Part shown: piece by piece, positions 44,707 to 52,580 of the stretch
Numbering within the stretch: the first letter of the stretch is position 1
How the letters are laid out: every line of letters begins with the position of its first letter
Assembly (NCBI RefSeq): GCF_002571225.1
Contig: NZ_NVEC01000027.1
Coordinates: forward strand, 45,260 to 97,923
Length of the DNA: 52,664 nucleotides
Direction of reading: 5' to 3'
Origin: Bacillus sp. AFS059628
GTDB taxonomy: Bacteria; Bacillota; Bacilli; Bacillales; Bacillaceae_G
Program-made: the position numbers and the translations under genes
The notes under the pieces: generated by a model
What the model was told of the DNA's origin: nothing
The model's input: the letters and a program-made list of their open reading frames with translations, nothing else
Databases searched by the model: none

Positions 44707-45816
44707 ATGAGGATATTGCATATGAATGCAGGAGCAGAAGATGGGGGAGGGAAAACACATATTATTTCACTTCTTGATCAGTTTCCAACTGGTGAAGTAG
44801 AATTAGCGGTATTTGAAGATGGAATTGTTGCGAAAGAAGCAAGAGAGTTAGGGATAAAAGTCCATGTGTTTTCACAAAAATCTCGCTATGATTTATCCAT
44901 TTTAAAGAATATAGGTGAATTCATTAATAATGAAAAATTTGATATAGTTCATACGCATGGTCCTAGGGCGAATTTCTATGTTTCTTTAATGAAAAAGAGA
45001 ATAACGGCAAAATGGGTAACGACTATTCATAGTGATCCATTTGAAGACTTTACTAAACAAGGCTTAAAAGGTTGGATTTTTACTAAGTTAAATTTGAAAG
45101 CCTTAAAAAATATAGATTTATTTTTTGTTGTAACAAATAGATTAAAGAAAAGTTTAGCTGCTTTAGGTATTTCTAATGAAAAGATGCATGTTATTTATAA
45201 TGGAATTGAATATGATAAGGAAAAAGCAGAAGGTTATAATAAAAAAGAAATGTTCAATATTGATGAAGATGTATTTACGGCAATCCAAGTAGCACGATTG
45301 CATCCTGTGAAAGGACATGAAGTTCTATTTGATGCGTTACAACAAACAAAATTAGAGAAAATTAAAGTATTGTTAGTTGGCGATGGCCCGTTAGAAGAAA
45401 ATCTAAAGTCATTGGCTACTGAAAAAGGGATTAATAATAAAGTTGAGTTTTTAGGGCATCGTCAAGATGTAAAACAATTATTTGCGTCGTCACATGTAAA
45501 TTTATTAACCTCCCATAGTGAAGGGTTCCCACTAGTTTTATTAGAAGCAGCAAATCAACGCGTACCATCAATTGTGACTAGGGCGGGAGAAATTGAACCA
45601 TTAATTGTAGATGAAACGTACGGATGGATTGTGCCAACAGGTGATGGAAAGGCATTAGCATTAGCTTTAGAAGAAGCGTATGATAAGTGGAAAACTGGAG
45701 AATTAGCAGCAATGGGGAAACATATTTATGAGCATGCTACTATGAACTTCTCACTTCAAAAACTATATGAAGATACAAAGGAAACATATAAGCAATTAAT
45801 AGCGAAAAACTTGTAA
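44707..45816 (+). CDS. Family 4 glycosyltransferase
   Basis: GT-B enzyme of 369 residues. The N-terminal GGGKTHIISLLDQF loop and the C-terminal SEGFPLVLLEAANQRVPSI (EX7E) motif are typical of GT4. VHTHGPRANFY and GDGPLEENLKSLA are further family marks. It is cytoplasmic and uses a nucleotide sugar. AAAGGAGGA precedes the ATG at 44707. It forms an operon with the TagA-like gene 21 bases downstream. It probably extends the lipid-linked saccharide; the exact sugar is unknown. Confidence 0.92.
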   Translation: MRILHMNAGAEDGGGKTHIISLLDQFPTGEVELAVFEDGIVAKEARELGIKVHVFSQKSRYDLSILKNIGEFINNEKFDIVHTHGPRANFYVSLMKKRITAKWVTTIHSDPFEDFTKQGLKGWIFTKLNLKALKNIDLFFVVTNRLKKSLAALGISNEKMHVIYNGIEYDKEKAEGYNKKEMFNIDEDVFTAIQVARLHPVKGHEVLFDALQQTKLEKIKVLLVGDGPLEENLKSLATEKGINNKVEFLGHRQDVKQLFASSHVNLLTSHSEGFPLVLLEAANQRVPSIVTRAGEIEPLIVDETYGWIVPTGDGKALALALEEAYDKWKTGELAAMGKHIYEHATMNFSLQKLYEDTKETYKQLIAKNL

Positions 45817-45837
45817 TGATAGAGAGGATAGTTAACT

Positions 45838-46578
45838 ATGGCAGTACAAACAGTTGATATTCTGGGCGTTCCTTTTTCTACAATGACAATGGATGAAACG
45901 GTCCAATATTTAAAAGAACAACTAGAAGTGGAGCGAACACATACCTTTCAGGTAGTAACAGCAAATCCTGAAATTGTTATGTGTGCAAAAAAGGATGAAG
46001 CGTTCCATCAAACATTATTAAATGCAGATTTAATTACACCTGATGGTATTGGAGTCGTAAAAGCAAGTGGTATGTTAGGTACACCTGTAAAGGAACGTGT
46101 AGCAGGGTTTGATTTAATGTGTAATTTACTTGCATCGTTATCAGAAGATAGTAAACCAGTATCAGTTTTCTTATTAGGTGCAAAACCGCATGTTGTACAA
46201 GCTGCAGCAGATCATCTAACGAAGACATATCCAGCTGTATCTATTGTTGGTATACAAGATGGGTATTTTAAAAAAGAAGAAGAAGAGAATATCGTTTCTC
46301 GTATTCAAGAAGCAAAGCCGGATTTATTACTTGTCGCACTTGGTTTCCCAAGACAAGAGAACTTTATCCAAACGAATAAGCATCGTTTAGAAACGAAAAT
46401 GGCTGTTGGAGTGGGCGGAAGTTTAGACGTATGGGCTGGAGAAGTAAAACGCGCACCAAAATGGATTCAAGCAATCCATTTAGAGTGGTTTTATAGATTG
46501 TGTAGTAATCCAACGCGCTGGCGTCGTCAGTTAGTATTAGCGGAATTTTTAAAAGAAGTCATGCGTTCAAAAAAGTAG
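45838..46578 (+). CDS. WecG/TagA/CpsF family glycosyltransferase (GT26)
   Basis: GT26 enzyme of 246 residues. VVTANPEIVMCAKKD carries the conserved T41 and N43, and LITPDGIGVV carries D69, the catalytic aspartate of the TagA family. The C-terminal LEWFYRLCSNPTRWRRQ segment mediates membrane contact. TagA adds ManNAc to undecaprenyl-PP-GlcNAc, the committed step of wall teichoic acid linkage; WecG adds ManNAcA. Which donor is used here is not decided. AGAGAGGA precedes the ATG at 45838. It is the last gene of its operon. Confidence 0.92.
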   Translation: MAVQTVDILGVPFSTMTMDETVQYLKEQLEVERTHTFQVVTANPEIVMCAKKDEAFHQTLLNADLITPDGIGVVKASGMLGTPVKERVAGFDLMCNLLASLSEDSKPVSVFLLGAKPHVVQAAADHLTKTYPAVSIVGIQDGYFKKEEEENIVSRIQEAKPDLLLVALGFPRQENFIQTNKHRLETKMAVGVGGSLDVWAGEVKRAPKWIQAIHLEWFYRLCSNPTRWRRQLVLAEFLKEVMRSKK

Positions 46579-46600
46579 CGTCCTATCGCTACTTTTTTAT
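46569..46600 (+). terminator. Terminator overlapping the TagA-like gene stop
   Basis: AAAAAAGTAGCG and CGCTACTTTTTT pair perfectly around TCCTAT. Confidence 0.9.
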
Positions 46601-46768
46601 TTGGCCATTTTTGATCAAGTAAGGTTTTTATCATCTATTACTCATTGCTCCAGCTGAATTTTGAGGCAAGGGTCTTACTGGGCGCTCAAATAGTGGGATA
46701 AGTATTTTATTTTTTGGGAATGATGAAGGAGAATTTTTTTACACGAAAGTATTTTACTTATACAATTC

Positions 46769-46802
46769 ACACATGTAAAATGATGTGTAAAGACAGCTGT
46801 GT
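46769..46802 (+). promoter_or_regulatory. Candidate NiaR operator upstream of niaP
   Basis: ACACAT and ATGTGT form an inverted repeat at 46769-46788. Overlapping it, 46783-46802 read on the minus strand contains TGTCTTTACAC, close to the TGTCTTGACAC core that I recall for the niacin-responsive repressor NiaR. It abuts the ribosome binding site. The motif is from memory, so the match is tentative. Confidence 0.5.
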
Positions 46803-46816
46803 AAGGAGGACTTCTT

Positions 46817-48016
46817 GTGGGTAAGGTGAAAGAAATTTCGAAGCGAAAGCTACTTGGTATAGCAGGGCTTGGATGGTTATTTGACGCAATGGATGTTGGA
46901 ATGCTTTCATTCGTAATGGTAGCGCTGCAAAAAGATTGGGGATTAAGTACGCAAGAAATGGGCTGGATAGGCAGCATTAATTCAATTGGTATGGCAGTTG
47001 GAGCGCTCATTTTTGGAATACTATCAGATAAAATAGGACGGAAATCAGTCTTTATTATTACATTATTACTATTTTCTATCGGTAGTGGTTTAACTGCTTT
47101 AACGACAACACTTGCGATGTTCCTTGTTTTACGATTTTTAATTGGTATGGGGCTTGGCGGAGAACTTCCAGTTGCTTCTACATTAGTATCGGAGAGCGTT
47201 GAAGCACATGAACGTGGCAAAATAGTTGTGCTATTAGAAAGTTTTTGGGCAGGTGGATGGCTAATTGCAGCTCTTATCTCTTATTTTGTTATTCCGAAAT
47301 ATGGTTGGGAAGTTGCAATGGTATTGAGTGCGGTTCCAGCACTATATGCTTTATACTTAAGATGGAATTTACCGGATTCTCCGAGATTCCAAAAGGTTGA
47401 AAAAAGACCGTCCGTTATTGAAAATATAAAATCAGTTTGGTCTGGGGAATACCGTAAGGCAACAATTATGTTATGGGTTCTATGGTTTTCTGTTGTCTTT
47501 TCCTATTATGGGATGTTCCTTTGGTTACCTAGTGTTATGGTATTAAAAGGATTTAGCTTAATAAAAAGTTTCCAATACGTACTGATTATGACGTTAGCTC
47601 AATTGCCAGGGTATTTCACAGCTGCTTGGTTTATTGAACGTCTTGGTCGTAAATTTGTTTTAGTTACGTATTTAATCGGTACAGCGTGCAGTGCTTACTT
47701 GTTTGGAGTGGCAGAGTCATTAACGGTATTAATCGTAGCAGGCATGTTATTATCCTTCTTTAATTTAGGTGCTTGGGGTGCATTGTACGCTTATACACCT
47801 GAACAGTATCCGACAGTTATTCGTGGTACAGGTGCAGGGATGGCTGCAGCATTTGGTCGTATTGGCGGTATTCTTGGGCCGTTATTAGTAGGGTATTTGG
47901 TTGCTTCACAGGCTTCACTATCACTAATATTTACGATTTTCTGTGGATCGATTTTAATTGGCGTACTTGCTGTAATTGTACTCGGACAAGAAACGAAACA
48001 ACGAGAATTAGTATAA
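46817..48016 (+). CDS. niaP: MFS niacin transporter (NiaP/YceI-like)
   Basis: Major facilitator of 399 residues with 12 segments. GLGWLFDAMDVGMLSF, SINSIGMAVGALIFG and YYGMFLWLPSVMVLKGFS closely resemble B. subtilis YceI (NiaP), which imports nicotinate for NAD salvage. The start is GTG at 46817 with AAGGAGGA upstream. A candidate NiaR operator overlaps the region before the ribosome binding site, which fits control by niacin. A terminator follows at 48091. It is not closely related to the MFS protein at 15210. Confidence 0.87.
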   Translation: MGKVKEISKRKLLGIAGLGWLFDAMDVGMLSFVMVALQKDWGLSTQEMGWIGSINSIGMAVGALIFGILSDKIGRKSVFIITLLLFSIGSGLTALTTTLAMFLVLRFLIGMGLGGELPVASTLVSESVEAHERGKIVVLLESFWAGGWLIAALISYFVIPKYGWEVAMVLSAVPALYALYLRWNLPDSPRFQKVEKRPSVIENIKSVWSGEYRKATIMLWVLWFSVVFSYYGMFLWLPSVMVLKGFSLIKSFQYVLIMTLAQLPGYFTAAWFIERLGRKFVLVTYLIGTACSAYLFGVAESLTVLIVAGMLLSFFNLGAWGALYAYTPEQYPTVIRGTGAGMAAAFGRIGGILGPLLVGYLVASQASLSLIFTIFCGSILIGVLAVIVLGQETKQRELV

Positions 48017-48027
48017 GATGAGGCTTT

Positions 48028-48058
48028 AATCAGTGAGGGGTTATTCCCACGCTGATTA
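48028..48058. repeat. Hairpin that may be a dispersed B. cereus-group repeat
   Basis: AATCAGTGAGGG and CCCACGCTGATT pair around GTTATT with one mismatch. I believe similar AATCAG...CTGATT hairpins recur between B. cereus genes, but I cannot confirm copy number from this window. Confidence 0.45.
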
Positions 48059-48090
48059 TTGGTCCTTACCGATAGCGGAATAAAAAGGCA

Positions 48091-48128
48091 GGGGGGAACC
48101 GTGAAGGTTTCCTTTTTTCTGTTTTTTT
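48091..48128 (+). terminator. Terminator after niaP
   Basis: GGGAACC and GGTTTCC (one G-T pair) pair around GTGAA and are followed by TTTTTTCTGTTTTTTT. Confidence 0.82.
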
Positions 48129-48225
48129 AGATAAATAATGGTATAGTAAGAAAAAGGGAATGTTCCTTATAAAAGCGAATGTATACAACAGGACATACGG
48201 ACAAAGGAATTAGGTGGTTGAAGGA

Positions 48226-48942
48226 ATGAAAATTTTACTGATCATGGAAGAAGCAGAAGAGCGAAGAAGTTTAGCTGAAAAATTCACTGAAAATATAAGG
48301 AATGTAGAATGTTTTGAAGCAAACACAGGAACAGAATCATTATTTATCATGAAAAAGCATACACCAGATTTTGTTTTTTTGAACTCTAAATTACTAGATG
48401 GAACAGGTTTTGAATATGCAAGTTTATTACGTGAAGTAAATTGTTATACGAAATTTATTTTTATGGGTGAAGATATAGAAGAGTCGATTACGGCATTTCG
48501 TTTTCAAGCATTTTATTATTTACTACGCCCATTTCGCGAAGAAGATTTGCAATTCCTTTTATATAGAATGGGGAAAGAGCAAGGCGAGAAAGCAAAGAGT
48601 TATTTACGAAAACTGCCGATAGAAGGTCAAGAGGGGATTCGGTATATTTTCCCTGAAGATATTGTATATGTAAGCAAAAATAAGGAAAACAAAACGGTTT
48701 CAATTTATACAACAAATAATCAGTATATTTCAACATATACACTTCAGGAGCTGGAAAATAAGCTAAATGTATATGATTTTTTACGTGTGCATAAAAGTTA
48801 TTTAATTAACATGTCATATGTACAAGAGTTAAAACCTTACTATAATGGCACATATAATTTGTATTTAGATAAATATGATGAGCAACCGATTCCAGTTAGT
48901 CGTAATTATGTGAAAAAACTCCGAAATAAAATTGAATTATAG
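48226..48942 (+). CDS. Orphan LytTR regulator with degenerate receiver domain
   Basis: DNA-binding protein of 238 residues. The receiver fold is present but its key residues are lost: the acidic pair reads MEE, the phospho-acceptor is N53 (VFLNSKLLDGTG) and the conserved lysine is R101 (YLLRPF). The LytTR domain is intact (FLRVHKSYLINMSYVQELKPY) and resembles the LytR at 18587. No kinase gene is adjacent. Phosphorylation is unlikely, so the receiver may sense a partner or ligand. The start is the ATG at 48226 (AGGTGG, 8 bases upstream) or the GTG at 48214. It precedes cstA by 121 bases, suggesting that cstA is its target; LytTR regulators control CstA-family pyruvate carriers in E. coli. Confidence 0.88.
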   Translation: MKILLIMEEAEERRSLAEKFTENIRNVECFEANTGTESLFIMKKHTPDFVFLNSKLLDGTGFEYASLLREVNCYTKFIFMGEDIEESITAFRFQAFYYLLRPFREEDLQFLLYRMGKEQGEKAKSYLRKLPIEGQEGIRYIFPEDIVYVSKNKENKTVSIYTTNNQYISTYTLQELENKLNVYDFLRVHKSYLINMSYVQELKPYYNGTYNLYLDKYDEQPIPVSRNYVKKLRNKIEL

Positions 48943-49063
48943 TAGATAATGCGAACTTTTTAACATGATAAACTAAAAATCCTTCATGATAAGGAGGATT
49001 TAAGTTAAATATTCAGAAAATTTAGTACAATCCCACTAAGAAATAGTATTGGGGGAATTGTAT

Positions 49064-51139
49064 GTGAGAACATTGAAGTCGATTTTGCTTTGGGGAGTTA
49101 TTGCAGCAGTAGGAGCGGGTGCTTTTGGTGTAATAGCTTTATCGCAAGGTGAAACTATTAATGCCGTGTGGCTCTTAGTAGCTGCGGTATGTGTATATGC
49201 AGTTGCTTATCGATTTTATAGTAGATTTATAGCGAGAAAGGTATTCGGTTTAGATAATAATCGGCAAACACCAGCCCATACATTAAACGATGGAAAGGAC
49301 TATGTTCCGACAAATAAATGGGTATTATTTGGGCATCATTTTGCAGCGATTGCTGGGGCAGGACCGTTAGTAGGACCGATTTTGGCAGCGCAAATGGGTT
49401 ATTTACCAGGGACAATATGGATTATTGTTGGGGTAGTTGTCGCTGGAGCTGTGCAAGATTTTGTAATTTTATTTGCTTCGATGAGACGTAATGGTAAATC
49501 TTTAGGAGAAATGATTAAAGATGAAATCGGTCCTGTTACAGGGCTCATTGCAATGATTGGCATTTTAGGCATTATGATTATTTTATTAGCGGTATTAGCA
49601 TTAGTAGTAGTAAAGGCGCTTGTCGGAAGTCCTTGGGGAATGTTTACAATAGCAGCGACGATTCCTATCGCTATTTTAATGGGAGTATACATGCGCTACA
49701 TTAGGCCTGGACGGGTTGGCGAAGGGTCAGCAATCGGAATTATCCTACTTATATTGTCTCTTATTGGAGGGCAGTATGTAGCCGAAAATCCAACCCTTGC
49801 AAGTATGTTCACGTTTAGTGGTGAAACGATTGCTATTATGCTTATTATATATGGATTTATCGCATCGGCCTTACCAGTTTGGATGCTTTTAGCACCGCGT
49901 GACTATTTAAGCACATTTTTAAAAGTTGGAACAATTGTAGGGTTAGCAATCGGTATTTTAATTGTAGCACCAGATTTACAAATGCCGGCAGTTTCAAAAT
50001 TTATTGATGGAACTGGTCCCGTGTTCTCCGGAAACTTATTCCCATTCTTATTTATTACAATTGCTTGTGGTGCAGTGTCTGGATTCCATGCTCTCGTTTC
50101 ATCAGGTACGACGCCGAAGATGATTGAGCAAGAGGGACACGCACAGCCAATCGGTTACGGAGCGATGTTAATGGAGTCGTTTGTAGCCGCGATGGCGATG
50201 ATTGCAGCTTGTGTATTAACACCAGGAACTTACTTTGCAATCAATAGCCCAGCAGCACTTATCGGTACGGATGTCTCTCAAGCAGCTCAAGTTATTTCTT
50301 CATGGGGATTTGCTATTACACCAAATGAATTAAAAGATCTCGCTGTGAACGTTGGAGAGCAAACGATTTTATCACGTACAGGTGGTGCGCCAACGTTAGC
50401 GATAGGTATGGCATATATTTTCTCGCAAGTAATAGGTGGAACGGCCATGATGGCATTTTGGTATCATTTTGCAATCCTCTTTGAAGCTTTATTCATTTTA
50501 ACAACAATTGATGCTGGAACGCGTGTAGGCCGATTTATGATTCAAGATATTTTAGGGCATGTATATAAGCCATTTGGGAAAACGGATTCTACATTAGCAA
50601 ATGTAATAGCTACAACGTTATGTGTATTAGGATGGGGCTATTTCTTATATCAAGGGGTAGTTGATCCGCTTGGTGGGATTAATACATTATGGCCACTTTT
50701 CGGCATTGCAAACCAAATGTTAGCAGGTATTGCATTATTACTTGGAACGACAATTTTGTTCAAAATGGGGAAAAAGGCATATGTTTGGGTGACGCTTATT
50801 CCAACTGTTGGATTGCTTATTGTAACAATGACGGCGGGTTATCAAAAGCTATTTCATGAAAACCCTAAAATAGGATTTTTATCTCATGCAAAGGTGTTTC
50901 AGGGAGCATTAGATGAAGGGAAAGTGTTAGCACCAGCTAAAAATGTCGCTCAAATGAAGCAAATCATCTTCAACGATTATATCGATGCAGCACTTTGCGG
51001 AATTTTTATGATTGTTGTAATTGCTGTATTAATTTCTGCGATTAGAATTTGGATTCAAGTATTAAGAAATAAGCCAATGTCGCTAAAAGAGGCACCATAT
51101 ATACCTAGAGATGAAAGTGAGTCGAGAAACTATGCTTAA
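49064..51139 (+). CDS. cstA: CstA family carbon starvation transporter
   Basis: Membrane protein of about 691 residues with roughly 16-18 segments. FGHHFAAIAGAGPLVGPILAAQ, GAVQDFVILFASMRRNG and FHALVSSGTTPKMIEQE are CstA hallmarks. Family members import pyruvate or peptides in starved cells. I chose the GTG at 49064, with GGGGG 8 bases upstream. The gene overlaps the small ybdD-like gene by 8 bases. A weak hairpin (AAATCCT/AGGATTT, about 48978-49002) lies upstream. Control by the orphan LytTR regulator just upstream is likely but inferred. Confidence 0.94.
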   Translation: MRTLKSILLWGVIAAVGAGAFGVIALSQGETINAVWLLVAAVCVYAVAYRFYSRFIARKVFGLDNNRQTPAHTLNDGKDYVPTNKWVLFGHHFAAIAGAGPLVGPILAAQMGYLPGTIWIIVGVVVAGAVQDFVILFASMRRNGKSLGEMIKDEIGPVTGLIAMIGILGIMIILLAVLALVVVKALVGSPWGMFTIAATIPIAILMGVYMRYIRPGRVGEGSAIGIILLILSLIGGQYVAENPTLASMFTFSGETIAIMLIIYGFIASALPVWMLLAPRDYLSTFLKVGTIVGLAIGILIVAPDLQMPAVSKFIDGTGPVFSGNLFPFLFITIACGAVSGFHALVSSGTTPKMIEQEGHAQPIGYGAMLMESFVAAMAMIAACVLTPGTYFAINSPAALIGTDVSQAAQVISSWGFAITPNELKDLAVNVGEQTILSRTGGAPTLAIGMAYIFSQVIGGTAMMAFWYHFAILFEALFILTTIDAGTRVGRFMIQDILGHVYKPFGKTDSTLANVIATTLCVLGWGYFLYQGVVDPLGGINTLWPLFGIANQMLAGIALLLGTTILFKMGKKAYVWVTLIPTVGLLIVTMTAGYQKLFHENPKIGFLSHAKVFQGALDEGKVLAPAKNVAQMKQIIFNDYIDAALCGIFMIVVIAVLISAIRIWIQVLRNKPMSLKEAPYIPRDESESRNYA

Positions 51140-51335
51140 AAGACTACGACAAGTATGGGGACAAAGAAAACACTTTATTAGTTTGCTCGTTGGGGTGCCA
51201 AGTTATGAAACATATGTAGAGCATATGAAAAAGCATCATCCAGAAGAAGAAGTTGTATGTCAAAAACAGTTTTTTGCAGAAGCGCAAGAAGCTAGATTTA
51301 ATGCGAAGGGTGGAAAGATATCACGTTGTTGTTAA
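51132..51335 (+). CDS. YbdD/YjiX family small protein
   Basis: Protein of 67 residues with the family pattern: a basic N-terminus, VGVPSYETYVEHMKKHHPEE in the middle, FFAEAQEARFN, then a glycine-rich end finishing in a CC pair. In E. coli, YbdD and YjiX are encoded next to cstA and btsT and assist pyruvate uptake. The ATG at 51132 overlaps the cstA end by 8 bases, so translation is coupled. An upstream in-frame ATG (51111) would add 7 residues. Confidence 0.88.
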   Translation: MLKRLRQVWGQRKHFISLLVGVPSYETYVEHMKKHHPEEEVVCQKQFFAEAQEARFNAKGGKISRCC

Positions 51336-51336
51336 T

Positions 51337-51360
51337 AAAGGGCGAATTTTCGCCCTTTTT
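51337..51360 (+). terminator. Terminator of the cstA operon
   Basis: AAAGGGCG and CGCCCTTT pair around AATTTT and are followed by TTATTTTT. Confidence 0.88.
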
Positions 51361-51368
51361 ATTTTTGC

Positions 51369-51384
51369 TGTTTCACGTGGAACA
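51369..51384. promoter_or_regulatory. ParB (Spo0J) binding site parS
   Basis: The minus strand reads TGTTCCACGTGAAACA, a perfect match to the Bacillus parS consensus TGTTNCACGTGAAACA. It is the core of a longer palindrome (51361-51392) with perfect 12-base arms (ATTTTTGCTGTT with AACAGCAAAAAT). parS sites load ParB and condensin and cluster near oriC. Confidence 0.88.
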
Positions 51385-51476
51385 GCAAAAATAAATAAAA
51401 AGCTTTGGGAATTATAGGTATTTCGTATACAATAAAATAAGGAAAGGGATAGATAGAAAAGTAGGGAGATTATTTT

Positions 51477-52532
51477 ATGTTAAAGGACTTATTTGTAAAT
51501 ACAACAATTATTCTTTCCTTTATTTTTGTTGGAGGTCAGATTTTAAGAGATAGGCCGTTAAAAGAAGAGTTCTCTTTTTGGCAGAAATGTGTAGTAGGTA
51601 TTATTACTGGAATGTTAAGTGTATTGTTGATGTACTTTGGTGTACATATTGAAAATATTATGTTGGATCTACGCTATTTAGCGGTTATTTTGGCAATTAT
51701 AATCGGAGGTCCGATAGCTAGTAGTATAACAGTTACAATTATTTTGATTACCCGATTATTTTTAACTGAGTATTCTTTAGCCTCTGAATTGGCTTGTTAT
51801 ACGATTATATTGATAGGTGTTGGGATTACTTTCATTTGGCGGATGAAAGCCTCTATATTTACAAAGTGGGTCTGGTTTAATGTATACAGTTTATTTATTT
51901 TAGCAGTGCCGCTTTCTATTTTATTTGAGGATATGTCTATAGTAGCACTATATTTAGTTTGTAGTAGTGTTGCAGCATATATCACATTTATAAGTGCAAA
52001 TTATGTATTGCAATCCAATGAGTTATTTCAAACGATGAAGCAATATGCAACGATAGATGCATTGACAGGTTTAGGAAACGTAAGACAATTTGATTTAGAG
52101 ATGAATCGTCATATTGGTAATAAGCGTATGACGAATGATTCACTTTGTTTACTACTTATAGATATTGATCATTTTAAGTATGTAAATGATACGTATGGAC
52201 ATCCTGCAGGAGATGAAGTATTAAAACAAATAGGTTATATTTTAAGAGAAGTTTCATCGTTCCCAAATTTGGCCTTTCGAAAAGGTGGAGAGGAGTTCGC
52301 TCTTTTGATACCAAAAAAGGGAATAGCTTATGGAATGCGTACGGGAGAACAAGTTCGTACAGCTGTTGAAAACCATTCATTTCAGTTGTTAAATGGAACA
52401 AAAATAAATATTACAGTTTCAGTAGGCATTTCAGTGTATGAAGAATCTCCAGAGCAATTTATTCAAGCAGCTGATGATGCATTATATTATTCCAAAAGAA
52501 ATGGTAGAAATCAGGTTAGTTCTGCCTCTTAA
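51477..52532 (+). CDS. Membrane diguanylate cyclase (5TMR-LYT sensor plus GGDEF)
   Basis: Protein of 351 residues. The N-terminal half (about 1-180) has five or six membrane segments with LDLRYLAVILAIIIGGPIAS, the 5TMR-LYT pattern also found in LytS. The C-terminal GGDEF domain (about 190-350) has DALTGLGNVRQFD, DIDHFKYVNDTYGHPAGD and the intact active site RKGGEEF. It should make c-di-GMP from GTP. The usual RxxD inhibitory site five residues before GGEEF is absent (SSFP stands there), so product inhibition is unlikely. AGGGAGA precedes the ATG at 51477. It could feed PelD, although co-location does not prove this. Confidence 0.93.
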   Translation: MLKDLFVNTTIILSFIFVGGQILRDRPLKEEFSFWQKCVVGIITGMLSVLLMYFGVHIENIMLDLRYLAVILAIIIGGPIASSITVTIILITRLFLTEYSLASELACYTIILIGVGITFIWRMKASIFTKWVWFNVYSLFILAVPLSILFEDMSIVALYLVCSSVAAYITFISANYVLQSNELFQTMKQYATIDALTGLGNVRQFDLEMNRHIGNKRMTNDSLCLLLIDIDHFKYVNDTYGHPAGDEVLKQIGYILREVSSFPNLAFRKGGEEFALLIPKKGIAYGMRTGEQVRTAVENHSFQLLNGTKINITVSVGISVYEESPEQFIQAADDALYYSKRNGRNQVSSAS

Positions 52533-52580
52533 AGGTAAGATGACCCGAAGAGCTTATAAAAAACACCCACAGAGAGGAAA

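Noticed and set aside
46601-46760. Repeat-like stretch with TTTGAG...CTCAAA arms between the TagA-like gene and niaP
   Set aside because: The pairing is short and the loop large; without a genome search there is no evidence that it is a repeat family.
46675-47220. Minus-strand frame of 181 codons overlapping the niaP start
   Set aside because: Ser/Pro/Ile-rich shadow translation with no family resemblance; it would cross the niaP promoter and start.
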